Notes under the pieces: model-generated
What the model saw: only the letters and a program-made list of their open reading frames with translations
Database searches by the model: none
What the model was told of the DNA's origin: nothing
Assembly: GCF_029223545.1 (NCBI RefSeq)
Contig: NZ_CP097870.1
Coordinates: 124,001 to 188,000 of the forward strand
From: Thauera sp. GDN1
GTDB lineage: Bacteria > Pseudomonadota > Gammaproteobacteria > Burkholderiales > Rhodocyclaceae
Direction of reading: 5' to 3'
Length of the DNA: 64,000 nt
Translations under genes and position numbers: made by a program
Shown: positions 52,780 through 63,281 of the stretch, one piece after another
How the letters are laid out: each line of letters begins with the position of its first letter
Position numbering within the stretch: position 1 is the stretch's first letter

Positions 52780-54195
52780 ATGACCTCAAGCATGGCCACT
52801 GTCTCGTATATCGGCGCCACCATCCTCTTCATCCTCAGCCTGGGCGGGCTCGCCCACCCCGAGACCGCACGCCGCGGCAACCTGTTCGGCATGATCGGCA
52901 TGGCGCTCGCGGTGCTCGCCACCGTGTTCGGCCCGCAGGTCTCCCTGAGCGGCGTCCCGTGGATCATCGTCGCGCTCCTGATCGGCGCCGGCGTCGGCCT
53001 CTACGCCGCCAAGACGGTGCAGATGACGCAGATGCCCGAGCTCGTCGCGCTGATGCACAGCCTGGTGGGCCTGGCCGCCTGCCTCGTGGGCTTCGCCAGC
53101 TACATCGACACCTCGATCGTGTTCCCCACCGCCGCCGAGAAGACCATCCACGAGGTGGAGATCTACATCGGCATCTTCATCGGTGCGGTCACCTTCTCCG
53201 GCTCGCTGATCGCGTTCGGCAAGCTCTCGGGCAAGATCGGCGGCAAGCCGCTGCTGCTGCCGGCGCGCCACATCCTCAACCTGATCGGCCTCGTGCTGGT
53301 GATCCTGTTCGGCAACTGGTTCCTGAACACGCACTCGACCGGCGCCGGCATGACGCTGCTGCTGGTGATGACCGTGATCGCGCTCGCCTTCGGGGTGCAC
53401 ATGGTGATGGCGATCGGCGGCGCGGACATGCCGGTGGTGGTGTCGATGCTCAACAGCTACTCCGGGTGGGCGGCTGCGGCCACCGGCTTCATGCTCAGCA
53501 ACGACCTGCTGATCGTGGTCGGCGCGCTGGTGGGTTCCTCCGGCGCGATCCTGTCCTACATCATGTGCCGGGCGATGAACCGCAACTTCATCAGCGTCAT
53601 CGCCGGCGGCTTCGGCACCGGCGGCGGCGCGCCCTCGGCCGCGGCGGCGGGCGCCGAGCCGGCCGGCGAGGTGCAGCCGATCAGCGCGGTCGAGACCGCC
53701 GAGCTGCTGCGCGAGGCCAAGAGCGTCGTCATCGTGCCGGGCTACGGCATGGCGGTGGCGCAGGCCCAGCACGTGGTGTGCGAGATCGTCAAGATCCTGC
53801 GCGACAAGGGCGTGACCGTGCGCTTCGCCATCCACCCGGTGGCGGGCCGCATGCCCGGACACATGAACGTGCTGCTCGCCGAAGCCAAGGTGCCCTACGA
53901 CATCGTGCTCGAGATGGACGAGATCAACGAGGACTTCCCGGACACCGACGTCGCCATCGTCATCGGCGCCAACGACATCGTGAACCCGGCCGCCCAGGAA
54001 GACCCGGGCAGCCCGATCGCCGGCATGCCGGTGCTCGAAGTGTGGAAGGCGCGCACCTCCATCGTCATGAAGCGCAGCATGGCTTCGGGCTATGCCGGGG
54101 TGGACAACCCGCTGTTCTACAAGGAGAACAACCGCATGCTGTTCGGCGACGCGCGCAAGATGCTCGACGAGGTGCTGGGTGCGCTGAACGACTGA
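52780..54195 (+). CDS. pntB: NAD(P) transhydrogenase subunit beta
   Basis: 471 residues. About nine membrane helices in residues 1-270 complete the proton channel, followed by the NADP(H)-binding domain III (about 295-471) with [36 protein letters not shown] and [29 protein letters not shown] lies 8 nt before the ATG; the spacing from pntA is 10 nt. It supplies NADPH for biosynthesis when grown on organic acids. Confidence 0.97.
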   Translation: MTSSMATVSYIGATILFILSLGGLAHPETARRGNLFGMIGMALAVLATVFGPQVSLSGVPWIIVALLIGAGVGLYAAKTVQMTQMPELVALMHSLVGLAACLVGFASYIDTSIVFPTAAEKTIHEVEIYIGIFIGAVTFSGSLIAFGKLSGKIGGKPLLLPARHILNLIGLVLVILFGNWFLNTHSTGAGMTLLLVMTVIALAFGVHMVMAIGGADMPVVVSMLNSYSGWAAAATGFMLSNDLLIVVGALVGSSGAILSYIMCRAMNRNFISVIAGGFGTGGGAPSAAAAGAEPAGEVQPISAVETAELLREAKSVVIVPGYGMAVAQAQHVVCEIVKILRDKGVTVRFAIHPVAGRMPGHMNVLLAEAKVPYDIVLEMDEINEDFPDTDVAIVIGANDIVNPAAQEDPGSPIAGMPVLEVWKARTSIVMKRSMASGYAGVDNPLFYKENNRMLFGDARKMLDEVLGALND

Positions 54196-54240
54196 GATGG
54201 AGGGCAGGTCCGTGCGCAGCGCCCCCGCGTAGTGCAGCCG

Positions 54241-54287
54241 GTGGCCGCGGATGTCGTCCGCGGCCACTGCCGCCCCGCCGGGGGCGG
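54241..54287 (+). terminator. Two tandem GC-rich hairpins after pntB
   Basis: GTGGCCGCGGA (54241-54251) and TCCGCGGCCAC (54257-54267) form an 11-bp perfect stem; CCGCCCC (54270-54276) with GGGGCGG (54281-54287) forms a second. There is no T tract, so termination would be Rho-assisted, or the hairpins protect the pntAB 3' end. Confidence 0.6.
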
Positions 54288-54349
54288 ACTGCGAAGTGCA
54301 TGGATCGCGCTTGGACAACCGGAAGGACAATTTCACAGGATTGACTCCC

Positions 54350-55138
54350 ATGAGCACTGATCGAAGCGTATCGAGCCCTCCGTCGTCTCCCCGAGTCGCC
54401 CTCTTCGTCACCTGCCTGGTCGATGCGATGCGTCCGAGCATCGGCTTCGCCGCGCTGAAGCTGCTGCGCGCGGCCGGGTGCAGGGTCGAGGTCCCCGCAG
54501 CGCAGACCTGTTGCGGCCAGCCCGCCTTCAACAGCGGCGACACCGCCGATGCCGCCAGGCTCGCGCGCCATTTCATCGAGACCTTCGAAGGCTACGACTA
54601 CGTCGTCGCGCCTTCCGGGTCCTGCGTCGGCATGACCCGCGCGCACTACGCCGAAGCCCTCGCCGACGACCCCGCGTGGGCCGAGCGCGCGCGCCGGCTT
54701 GGCGAACGGACCTACGAGCTGACGAGCTTCCTGGTCGACGTGATGCGCTTCGCGCCCGCCGACGTGAAGCTCGACGGCAGCTTCACCTACCACGACAGCT
54801 GTTCCGGCCTCAGGGAGCTCGGCGTGCACGACCAGCCGCGCGCCCTGCTCGGCAAGGTGTCCGGGCTCACCCTCGAGCCGCTGGAGGGCAACGACGTGTG
54901 CTGCGGCTTCGGCGGCACCTTCTGCGTCAAGTACGCGGCGATCTCCAACGCGGTGGTGGGCGAGAAGGCCGATGCGATCGAGCGCAGCGGCGCGCAGCTG
55001 CTGCTCGGCGGCGACCTCGGCTGCCTGATGAACATGGCCGGCAAGCTCAAGCGCAAGGGCTCCGCCGTGCGCGCCTACCATGCCGCCGAGGTGCTGGCCG
55101 GCATGGCCGATGGTCCGGCCATCGGCGAGGAGGGCTGA
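54350..55138 (+). CDS. lutA: L-lactate utilisation protein LutA (CCG domain)
   Basis: 262 residues. Two cysteine-rich CCG domains: QTCCGQPAFNSGD at 52-64 and NDVCCGFGGTFCVKY near 180-195, each binding an Fe-S or haterodisulfide-reductase-type centre. LutA, LutB and LutC together oxidise L-lactate to pyruvate as a membrane-linked dehydrogenase. The ATG at 54350 starts the homologous MSTDRS... RVALFVTCLVDAMRP. lutB follows by 3 nt. Confidence 0.93.
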   Translation: MSTDRSVSSPPSSPRVALFVTCLVDAMRPSIGFAALKLLRAAGCRVEVPAAQTCCGQPAFNSGDTADAARLARHFIETFEGYDYVVAPSGSCVGMTRAHYAEALADDPAWAERARRLGERTYELTSFLVDVMRFAPADVKLDGSFTYHDSCSGLRELGVHDQPRALLGKVSGLTLEPLEGNDVCCGFGGTFCVKYAAISNAVVGEKADAIERSGAQLLLGGDLGCLMNMAGKLKRKGSAVRAYHAAEVLAGMADGPAIGEEG

Positions 55139-55141
55139 GCC

Positions 55142-56551
55142 ATGGAGCAGGCCACGCTGTCGTTCAAGGCGCGCGCCGAACGCGCGCTGGCCGATCCGAC
55201 GCTGAAGATCGCGATCGACCGCACCACCGGCACCGCCGAGCGCAAGCGTGCGCTGGCGATGACGCAGTTCCCGGAGTTCGAGGCCGCGCGCGACCGCGCC
55301 AAGCGCATCAAGGACCATGTCATCGCCAACCTCGAGCACTACCTGCTCGAGTTCGAGCGCAACGCCATCGCCTCCGGCGCCAAGGTGTACTGGGCCGCGA
55401 CCGCCGACGAAGCCTCGCAGATCGTCGTGCGGCTGTGCAAGGAAGCGGGCGCGAAGCGCGTCACCCGGGTCAAGTCGATGCTGGGCGAGGAGATCGGCCT
55501 GCCGCATGCGCTCGACGAAGCCGGCATCGACCGCGTCGAGACCGACCTCGCCGAGCACATCGTGCAGCTCGGCGGCGACCGTCCCTCGCACATCGTGTGG
55601 CCGTCGATGCACCGCACCCGCGAGCAGGTCTCGGAGATGTTCAAGCGCCAGCACCGCGCGCCGCACCAGGAAGAGACCATCGAGGCGATGGTCGACAGCG
55701 CGCGCCGCGAGCTGCGCGACAAGTTCCTGTCCGCCGACGTCGCCATCTCGGGCGCCAACTTCCTGCTCGCCGACACCGGCGCCACCTGCACCGTCACCAA
55801 CGAGGGCAACGCCGAGCTCACCACCACGCCGCCGCGGGTGCACATCGTCACCGCCGGCATCGAGAAGCTCGTCCCCAGCATGGGCCACGCGATCGCCATG
55901 CTGCGCGTGCTGGTGCGCTCGGCGACCGGGGCCGACGTCACCCAATACACCACCTTCCACTGCGGCCCGAAGCAGGCGGGCGACCGCGACGGCCCGGAGG
56001 AATTCCACATCGTGCTGGTCGACAACGGCCGCACCCGCATGCTGCGCGAGGGCATGAAGGAGATGCTGCGCTGCATCCGCTGCGGCGCGTGCATGAACCA
56101 CTGCGTGGTGTTCCGCCAGCTCGGCGGCCACGTCTATGGCGGCACCTATCCCGGGCCGATGGGGGCGGTGCTGACCCCGGTGTTCGACGGCCTGGAGAAG
56201 TCACGCGACCTGCCGCACGCGTGCACGATGAACGGCAAGTGCCAGGAGGTGTGCCCGGTGGCCATTCCGCTACCGACCCTGCTGCGCGGCTGGCGCGACC
56301 GCTCCTGGCGCGAGGGCCTGGAGCCGGGCGTGGTCCGCTTCGGCCTCGGCGTGCACACCTTCTTCGCGCTGCGGCCGCGCCTGTACCGGCTGGCGACCGC
56401 GATGGCGATCCGCGTCATGCGCCTGTTCAGCCGCGGCGGCGTCGTGCGCGGCATGCCCGGGCTCGGCGCGTGGACCGCCTACCGCGAGTTCCCCGCACCG
56501 GCCAAGCGCAGTTTCATGGAGATGTACAAGGATCAGGAGGGCGGGCGATGA
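55142..56551 (+). CDS. lutB: L-lactate utilisation iron-sulfur protein LutB
   Basis: 469 residues. A LUD domain (about 65-300) precedes two ferredoxin-like clusters. The first, C311-IRC-GAC-MNHC321, is complete. The second reads C361-TMNGKC367-QEVC371: the position usually held by Cys is N364 (codon 56231-56233), while an extra Cys is found at 361, so the cluster may be rearranged or lost. C-terminal residues 430-469 are basic. It transfers electrons from lactate oxidation. It overlaps lutC by ATGA. Confidence 0.92.
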   Translation: MEQATLSFKARAERALADPTLKIAIDRTTGTAERKRALAMTQFPEFEAARDRAKRIKDHVIANLEHYLLEFERNAIASGAKVYWAATADEASQIVVRLCKEAGAKRVTRVKSMLGEEIGLPHALDEAGIDRVETDLAEHIVQLGGDRPSHIVWPSMHRTREQVSEMFKRQHRAPHQEETIEAMVDSARRELRDKFLSADVAISGANFLLADTGATCTVTNEGNAELTTTPPRVHIVTAGIEKLVPSMGHAIAMLRVLVRSATGADVTQYTTFHCGPKQAGDRDGPEEFHIVLVDNGRTRMLREGMKEMLRCIRCGACMNHCVVFRQLGGHVYGGTYPGPMGAVLTPVFDGLEKSRDLPHACTMNGKCQEVCPVAIPLPTLLRGWRDRSWREGLEPGVVRFGLGVHTFFALRPRLYRLATAMAIRVMRLFSRGGVVRGMPGLGAWTAYREFPAPAKRSFMEMYKDQEGGR

Positions 56552-57213
56552 GCGCACGCGACAGCATTCTCGACGCGGTACGGACGGGCCTCGGCCACAT
56601 CAGGACCGACCCGGCGGCGGCGCGGCGCGAGGCCGACGCCCTGCTGCAGGACCTCGACGCGATCCGGCCGCCCCTGCTCGCCGAGGATCTGGTGGACGCC
56701 TTCGTCGCCCGCCTCGTGACCCCCAAGGTCGCCGCGACCGCGGAACGCATCGCCGACGCGGCCGCGCTGCCGGCGGCGGTCGCGCGCTACCTCGAGGCGC
56801 GCGGGCTGCCGGCGGTCGTCGCCCTGCAGCCCGCTGCGGTGTTGCAGGCGCTCGACTGGTCGGGCTTCGAGCTCCACGACCGGGTGGCGCCGGACGAGAC
56901 CATCGCGGTCGGCGCCGCGCGCTGGGGCATCGCCGAGACCGGCTCGCTCGTCTTCCATTCGGACGCCGAGACGCCGATCCTCGCCAACTTCCTGCCGCTC
57001 CATCACCTCGTCATGGTGCGGGCGGACGCCATCCTCGCCTATCTCGACGACTACGCCGCGGCCACCGCCGGCCAGCGTCCGCCGCGCAACGTCAACATCA
57101 TCACCGGGGCGAGCGGCACCACCGACATCGAGGGCAGCCTGGTGCTCGGCGCCCATGGCCCGCGCTACCTGCACGTGGTGATCGTCGGCCGCCATCCGGG
57201 CGAGGCGGCCTAG
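56548..57213 (+). CDS. lutC: Lactate utilisation protein LutC (LUD domain)
   Basis: 221 residues, one LUD domain: ETIAVGAARWGIAETGSLVF, FLPLHHLVMVRADAIL and ITGASGTTDIEGSLVLGAHGPRYLHVVIV are the conserved parts. It is the third subunit of the LutABC lactate oxidation system and is translationally coupled to lutB. No lactate permease or lutR-type regulator is adjacent. Confidence 0.94.
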   Translation: MSARDSILDAVRTGLGHIRTDPAAARREADALLQDLDAIRPPLLAEDLVDAFVARLVTPKVAATAERIADAAALPAAVARYLEARGLPAVVALQPAAVLQALDWSGFELHDRVAPDETIAVGAARWGIAETGSLVFHSDAETPILANFLPLHHLVMVRADAILAYLDDYAAATAGQRPPRNVNIITGASGTTDIEGSLVLGAHGPRYLHVVIVGRHPGEAA

Positions 57214-57233
57214 TCTCCCGTTCAGGAGCCGCC

Positions 57234-57602
57234 ATGAAACGCCATCCCCGTCTCGTCCAGTTGTCGCGCGAACACCACGTCGCCCTCCGTCTCGGCCGCC
57301 AGCTGCTCGCCGGCGGTGCCGCGGCCAAGCTGGGCGCCGAGCACGATGCGCTCGCCGCCCACTTCGCCGAGGAAGAGCGCGGCCTGCTGCCACTGCTCGA
57401 GGCGCACGGCCACGCCGCGCTGGCGCAGCGCCTGAACGCCGAGCACGCGCAGCTGCGGGACCTGTTTGTGGCGGCGCTGCAGGGTCGGCGCGAGGCCGAA
57501 GCCGGGCAGGCCCTGATCGACCACGTGCGCTTCGAGGAGCGCGAGCTGTTCCCGGTGGTCGAGACCCTGTTCGAGCAGCCGCCACCCGAAGCCAACTCGT
57601 GA
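57234..57602 (+). CDS. Hemerythrin HHE-domain protein
   Basis: 122 residues. Histidine/glutamate pattern of the HHE cation-binding family: REHHVALRLGRQL, HFAEEERGLLPLLEAHG, LNAEHAQL and HVRFEERELFPVVE. It likely forms a four-helix bundle binding two metal ions; roles range from O2/NO binding to Fe-S repair. It starts 20 nt after lutC and may be in the same transcript. It differs from the bacteriohemerythrin at 40289. Confidence 0.85.
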   Translation: MKRHPRLVQLSREHHVALRLGRQLLAGGAAAKLGAEHDALAAHFAEEERGLLPLLEAHGHAALAQRLNAEHAQLRDLFVAALQGRREAEAGQALIDHVRFEERELFPVVETLFEQPPPEANS

Positions 57603-57628
57603 GCGCGGCCTGCGTCCGCCGCAGACCC

Positions 57629-58522
57629 TCAGGCCTCCGCCTTCGCCGCCTCCACTAGCCACTCGCGGAAGCGCGTGAGCGCGGGGCGCTCGGCCTTGTG
57701 CTCGGGCACGATCAGGTAATAGGCGCGCGTGCTCGGGGAGCTGCGTGGGCAGGGGGTGATCAGCACGCCGGCGGCCAGCTCGTGCTGGATCAGGAAGGGC
57801 GGGATCAGCGCTACGCCCATGCGCTCGATCGCCGCCTGGGCGAGCATCGAGAACAGCTCCAGGCGCATGCCGGCCATGTCGCGCGCCGCCTCCACCCCCG
57901 CGGCCTCGAACCAATGCCGCCATGCATAGGGGCGGGTGGACTGCTGCAGCAGGGGCAGGCTCGCGATCTCGTCCGCACTCATCTGCGCGCGCACGCCCGG
58001 CAGCGCGGGGCTGCACACCGGTACCGGGTATTCGCGCATCAGGAAGTGGGCCTCGGTGCCGGGCCAGCCGGCGTCGCCGAAGTAGATCGCGGCGTCGAAC
58101 TCGGTCTGGTCGAACAGGAAGGGGCGGGTCTGCGTGCTCATGTTCACCACCACTTCCGGATTCTGCGCCTGGAAACCGGCCAGCCGCGGCAGCAGCCAGC
58201 GCGTCGCGAAGGTCGGCACCACCGCCAGTTCGAGCACGCTTGCGGCGCCGTGGTGCGCCATCACCGCCAGCGTGTCGCGTTCGATCGCATCCAGGCGCGG
58301 GCCGATCTGGCGGCCGTAGCTCACCCCTGCCTCGGTGAGCTGCACGCCACGCCGGGTGCGGCGGAACAGCGCCACGCCGAGGAAGTCCTCCAGCCCGGCG
58401 ATCTGGCGGCAGATCGCGCTCTGCGTCAGCGCCAGTTCGTCGGCGGCGCGGGTGAAGCTCTGGTGGCGCGCGGCGGCCTCGAAGGCGAGCAGGGCGGCAG
58501 TGCTGGGGATCTTCTTGCGCAT
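57629..58522 (-). CDS. LysR-family regulator, GcdR/GcvA-like
   Basis: 297 residues. N-terminal HTH (IPSTAALLAFEAAARHQSFTRAADELALTQSAICRQIAGLEDFLGVALFRRTRRGV) of the GcvA-type branch, and a binding domain (about 92-295; LELAVVPTFATRWLLPRL). It is divergent from the glutaryl-CoA dehydrogenase gene; such regulators (GcdR) activate gcdH in response to glutarate. The target is inferred from the position. Confidence 0.88.
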   Translation of the reverse strand: MRKKIPSTAALLAFEAAARHQSFTRAADELALTQSAICRQIAGLEDFLGVALFRRTRRGVQLTEAGVSYGRQIGPRLDAIERDTLAVMAHHGAASVLELAVVPTFATRWLLPRLAGFQAQNPEVVVNMSTQTRPFLFDQTEFDAAIYFGDAGWPGTEAHFLMREYPVPVCSPALPGVRAQMSADEIASLPLLQQSTRPYAWRHWFEAAGVEAARDMAGMRLELFSMLAQAAIERMGVALIPPFLIQHELAAGVLITPCPRSSPSTRAYYLIVPEHKAERPALTRFREWLVEAAKAEA

Positions 58523-58532
58523 CGAGTGCTGC

Positions 58533-58603
58533 CTCGGAGTTCCGGAAGCGCACAGGTTACTGCAGAAATATCGCTTGAGCGGCGGTCTCGGAGTTCATAG
58601 GAT
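58533..58603 (+). promoter_or_regulatory. gcdH promoter with a 10-bp direct repeat
   Basis: CTCGGAGTTC occurs at 58533-58542 and again at 58587-58596, start points 54 bp apart. TTGAGC (58575-58580) and TAGGAT (58598-58603), 17 bp apart, make a sigma70 promoter whose spacer holds the second copy. TTCCGGAA (58540-58547) is a palindrome next to the first. Likely binding sites for the divergent LysR regulator. Confidence 0.6.
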
Positions 58604-58657
58604 GCGATTCATGCGCAGGCCGTCGCCTGCGGAACCGATCGCGACAGGAGACACGAC

Positions 58658-59845
<1,188 letters not shown>

Positions 59846-59861
59846 TCGCCCGGAGACCGCC

Positions 59862-61085
59862 ATGGCCGGCGCCCTGTCGCACATCCGCGTCCTCGACCTC
59901 TCGCGCATCCTCGCCGGCCCCTGGGCCGGGCAGATGCTGGCCGACCTCGGCGCGGACGTCATCAAGGTCGAGCGCCCCGGCGCCGGCGACGACACCCGCG
60001 GCTGGGGGCCGCCCTGGCTCAAGGACGAGCACGGCGCCGACACCGAGGTGGCGGCGTACTACCTGTGCGCCAACCGCAACAAGCGCTCGATCACCATCGA
60101 CATCACCCAGGCCGAGGGCCAGGCGCTGGTGCGCCGGCTCGCCGCCGAGTCGGACGTGGTGCTGGAGAACTTCAAGGTCGGCGGCCTCGCCCAGTACGGC
60201 CTCGACTACGACAGCCTGAAGGCGGTCAATCCGCGCCTGGTTTACTGCTCGATCACCGGCTTCGGCCAGGACGGGCCGTACGCGCCGCGCGCCGGCTACG
60301 ACTTCCTGATCCAGGGCCTGGGCGGGCTGATGAGCCTCACCGGCCGGCCCGACGGCGAGGAGGGCGGCGGGCCGATGAAGGTGGGCGTGGCGCTCACCGA
60401 CATCCTCACCGGGCTGTACGCCACCAACGCGGTGCTCGCCGCGCTCGCCTGGCGCGAGCAGAGCGGCGAGGGCCAGTACATCGACCTGGCGCTGCTCGAC
60501 GTGCAGGTGGCCTGCCTCGCCAACCAGGCCGGCAACTACCTCGCCACCGGGCAGAGCCCGAAGCGGCTGGGCAACGCCCATCCCAACATCGTGCCCTACC
60601 AGGATTTCCCCACCGCCGACGGCTACATGATCCTCGCCATCGGCAACGACGGGCAGTTCGCGCGCTTCTGCGCGGCCGCCGGCGCACCGCAGCTCGCGGC
60701 CGACGAACGCTTCGCCACCAACCGCGCGCGCGTGCTCAATCGCACGACGCTGATCCCGCTGCTGAAGAAGCTCACCGTCGAGCGCACTACCGCGGCGTGG
60801 ATCGCGACCCTGGAGGCGCTCGCCGTGCCCTGCGGCCCGATCAACACCCTGGCCGACGTGTTCGCCGATCCGCAGGTGCAGGCGCGCGGGCTGAAGGTGA
60901 CGATGCCGCATCCGGTCGCCGGCCAGGTGCCGCTGGTGGCCAGTCCGATGAAGCTGTCGGCCACCCCGGTCGACTACCGCCTGCCGCCGCCGATGCTGGG
61001 CGAGCACACCGACGACATCCTCGCCGCCACCCTCGGTCTGGACGCGGCGGCGATCGCCCGCCTGCGTGCGGACGGGGTGGTCTGA
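59862..61085 (+). CDS. CaiB/BaiF family CoA-transferase (probable glutarate CoA-transferase)
   Basis: 407 residues, class III CoA-transferase. LSRILAGPWAGQMLADLGADVIKVERP at the start, CANRNKRSITIDI, and the catalytic Asp in YIDLALLDVQVACLANQ near 210. The gcdH-CoA-transferase pair is widespread; the human counterpart (SUGCT) makes glutaryl-CoA from glutarate and succinyl-CoA. So the pair likely converts glutarate to crotonyl-CoA. The substrate is inferred from context. Confidence 0.9.
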   Translation: MAGALSHIRVLDLSRILAGPWAGQMLADLGADVIKVERPGAGDDTRGWGPPWLKDEHGADTEVAAYYLCANRNKRSITIDITQAEGQALVRRLAAESDVVLENFKVGGLAQYGLDYDSLKAVNPRLVYCSITGFGQDGPYAPRAGYDFLIQGLGGLMSLTGRPDGEEGGGPMKVGVALTDILTGLYATNAVLAALAWREQSGEGQYIDLALLDVQVACLANQAGNYLATGQSPKRLGNAHPNIVPYQDFPTADGYMILAIGNDGQFARFCAAAGAPQLAADERFATNRARVLNRTTLIPLLKKLTVERTTAAWIATLEALAVPCGPINTLADVFADPQVQARGLKVTMPHPVAGQVPLVASPMKLSATPVDYRLPPPMLGEHTDDILAATLGLDAAAIARLRADGVV

Positions 61086-61129
61086 GCCTGCGCCGATGCG
61101 CGTTCCCCCCACCCGGTTCGCATGCCGAT

Positions 61130-61159
61130 TTGCGGCCGGCGGGCCTGGCGACGTAGTCT
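61130..61159 (+). promoter_or_regulatory. Putative marC promoter
   Basis: TTGCGG (61130-61135) and TAGTCT (61154-61159) with 18 bp between them. The start would be near 61166, leaving a leader of about 50 nt that includes the hairpin at 61188-61209. Confidence 0.45.
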
Positions 61160-61187
61160 GAGCGACGCGAGACGACGGCGGGGCGTA

Positions 61188-61209
61188 TCCTCCCGGCTCG
61201 ACGGGAGGA
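61188..61209 (+). promoter_or_regulatory. Hairpin covering the marC ribosome-binding site
   Basis: TCCTCCCG (61188-61195) pairs perfectly with CGGGAGGA (61202-61209) around loop GCTCGA. The right arm is the Shine-Dalgarno sequence of marC (ATG at 61216), so the folded mRNA would hide it. It suggests translational control, for example by temperature or an RNA-binding factor. Confidence 0.55.
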
Positions 61210-61215
61210 CAACGG

Positions 61216-61824
61216 ATGGAATTCGCGAAAATCTTCATCACCCTGGCTGCGCTGATCAACCCCTTCGGCGCGATCCCGGCCTTCATCGGCCTGACTCAGG
61301 GCCAGTCGGCGCTCGAGCGCCGGCGCACCGCGCGCACCGCGGCGGTGGCGAGTTTCATCGTGATCGCGGTCACCGCGATCGCCGGCCAGTACCTGCTGGC
61401 CGGCTTCGGCATCACCGTGCCCTCGCTGCAGGTCGGCGGCGGCGTGCTGCTGTTCATCGTCGCGATCTCGATGTTCAACGCCCAGCCGGCGCCTAGCCGC
61501 AGCACGCCGGAGGAAGCCGACGAGGCCGCGGAGCGCGCCAACATCGCGGTGGTGCCGCTGACCATCCCGCTGCTCACCGGTCCGGGGGCGGTGAGCACGG
61601 TGATCATCTACGCCGACCAGGGCACGGGCACGGTGCTGATGCTGCTCGGCGCCGGCGTGCTGATGGGCGGCGTGGTGTGGCTGGCCTTCAGCCTGGCCGG
61701 GCCGATCAGCCGGCTCGCCGGGCGCACCGGGCTGAACATCATGACCCGGCTGATGGGCCTGGTGGTCGCGGCGCTGGCCGTCGAGTTCATCGCCGCGGGC
61801 ATCCGCGCCTACGTGACGGCCTGA
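61216..61824 (+). CDS. MarC family integral membrane protein
   Basis: 202 residues with six predicted membrane helices. ALINPFGAIPAFIGLTQGQ at the start and VPLTIPLLTGPGAVSTVIIYA in the middle are the two inverted MarC/UPF0056 repeats with their NP and GPG re-entrant motifs. The family was once linked to multiple antibiotic resistance, which was not confirmed; function is unknown. It stands alone between the gcdH cluster and the convergent oxidase gene. Confidence 0.9.
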   Translation: MEFAKIFITLAALINPFGAIPAFIGLTQGQSALERRRTARTAAVASFIVIAVTAIAGQYLLAGFGITVPSLQVGGGVLLFIVAISMFNAQPAPSRSTPEEADEAAERANIAVVPLTIPLLTGPGAVSTVIIYADQGTGTVLMLLGAGVLMGGVVWLAFSLAGPISRLAGRTGLNIMTRLMGLVVAALAVEFIAAGIRAYVTA

Positions 61825-61885
61825 GCGGGGCAGGACGCGACCGAGGCCTTGCCGGCGGCCGCCCCGCATCGCGGCGGCTGCCTGT

Positions 61886-62998
61886 TCAGCGCGCGCCGTC
61901 GGCGACGATCGCCGCCACCTGCTCGCCGATCGCCAGCGCCGCGGTGAGGCCGGGCGACTCGATGCCGTACAGGTGCACCAGGCCCGGCGTGCCGTGCGCC
62001 GCCGGGCCGTCGATGCGGAAGTCGGCGTCGGCCTCGCCCGGGCCGACGATCTTCGGGCGCACGCCGGCATAGCCGGGCTGCAGCCGGGTGGCGTCGAGCG
62101 CCGGCCACCAGCGCCGGATCGCGCGGGCGAAGCCCTGCGCGCGCGCTGCATCCACCGTGTAGTCGGGGGCGGCGATCCACTCCACGTCGGGGCCGAACTT
62201 GGCCTGGCCGCCCAGGTCCAGGGTCAGGTGCACGCCCAGGCCGCCGGGTTCCGGGATCGGGTAGATCAGGCGCGAGAACGGCGCCCGGCCCGCATAGCCG
62301 AAATACACCCCGCGCGCGTAATGCGCCTGCGGCGCCTGCGCCGCGGCCGGGGCGCGGATCGCGCGGCCGAGCCCCGGGGCGTCCAGGCCGGCGGCGTTGA
62401 TCACCCATTTCGCCTTGAGCTCGGCCGCGGCCTCGCCGCCTGTGCGCAGCACGATGCCGTCGGCCTCCGCCCGTCCATCCAGCACCGGGCTGGCGAGCGC
62501 GAGCATGGCGCCGTGGCGCTCGGCCTCGCCCAGCAGCGACAGCATCAGGCCGTGGCTGTCGACGATGCCGGTCGAGGGCGACAGCAGCGCGCTGTGGGCG
62601 GCGAGCGCCGGTTCGAGCGCGGCGAGTTCGTCGGCCTCGATCAGGCGCAGGTCATGCACGCCGTTGGCGCGCGCGCGTTCGGCGATCGCCTGCAGCGCCG
62701 GCGCCTGCGCCGCGGAACTGGCGACGACCAGCTTGCCGCAGCGCGCATGGCTCACGCCGTGTTCGACGCACCACGCGTACAGGCGCTGGCGGCCGTCCAC
62801 GCACAGCCGCGCCTTGAGCGAACCGGGCGGGTAGTACAGCCCGGCGTGGATGACCTCGCTGTTGCGCGCGCTGATGCCGGTGCCGAAGGCGGTCTCGCGC
62901 TCGACGATCACGACCTCATGCCCGGCGCGGGCGAGGCTGTGCGCGCAGGCCAGGCCGACCACGCCGGCGCCGATCACCACGGTATCGACTGTTTCCAT
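61886..62998 (-). CDS. L-2-hydroxyglutarate oxidase-like FAD enzyme (LhgO/DAO family)
   Basis: 370 residues. FAD-binding start [20 protein letters not shown] (7-26) then [33 protein letters not shown] is the signature of the L-2-hydroxyglutarate dehydrogenase/oxidase group, and [20 protein letters not shown] closes the FAD site. It would oxidise L-2-hydroxyglutarate to 2-oxoglutarate with quinone or O2. Its closeness to the glutarate genes fits the second glutarate route through L-2-hydroxyglutarate, though the hydroxylase CsiD is not in the window. The ATG at 62998 begins the FAD motif correctly. Confidence 0.85.
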   Translation of the reverse strand: METVDTVVIGAGVVGLACAHSLARAGHEVVIVERETAFGTGISARNSEVIHAGLYYPPGSLKARLCVDGRQRLYAWCVEHGVSHARCGKLVVASSAAQAPALQAIAERARANGVHDLRLIEADELAALEPALAAHSALLSPSTGIVDSHGLMLSLLGEAERHGAMLALASPVLDGRAEADGIVLRTGGEAAAELKAKWVINAAGLDAPGLGRAIRAPAAAQAPQAHYARGVYFGYAGRAPFSRLIYPIPEPGGLGVHLTLDLGGQAKFGPDVEWIAAPDYTVDAARAQGFARAIRRWWPALDATRLQPGYAGVRPKIVGPGEADADFRIDGPAAHGTPGLVHLYGIESPGLTAALAIGEQVAAIVADGAR

Positions 62999-63281
62999 CT
63001 TTGCGAGCCGGCCCGGCGCGTGAGGGTACGCGGCTGCCGGCGGGAGTGAGGGGTTCCGGTTGTAGCAGATCGCCGGGCCGTCCGGGAAGGGGCGGCGGCC
63101 GCGCACGCAGGGACCTGCGCGAGCCAGCGCGGACGGGCTGTCGGCCAGCGTGCGGATTTCCGGACGAGGGTGGGCGATGCGTTCCGGGATGTCGCGCCGC
63201 CGGTGCTTGCCAGTCGCCGGCATGTGCCCGGGAAGGCCCGCAGGATCAGGGAAAACGCTGAGCACCAGGGTGGTGCGCAGG
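62999..63281. other. Intergenic region upstream of the TRAP gene
   Basis: No gene is supported in 62999-63281. A perfect inverted repeat CGCAGG-GA-CCTGCG lies at 63106-63119, about 165-175 bp upstream of the sigma54 -24 element, the right distance for an enhancer-binding-protein site. A second, GCACCA-GGG-TGGTGC, is at 63262-63276, immediately next to the promoter. Both are symmetry-based suggestions. Confidence 0.4.

Noticed and set aside
54478..56547. Very long plus-strand open frame running through lutA and lutB in another frame
   Set aside because: Only its last part (from 56548) is a real gene, lutC; the rest is an arginine-rich shadow.
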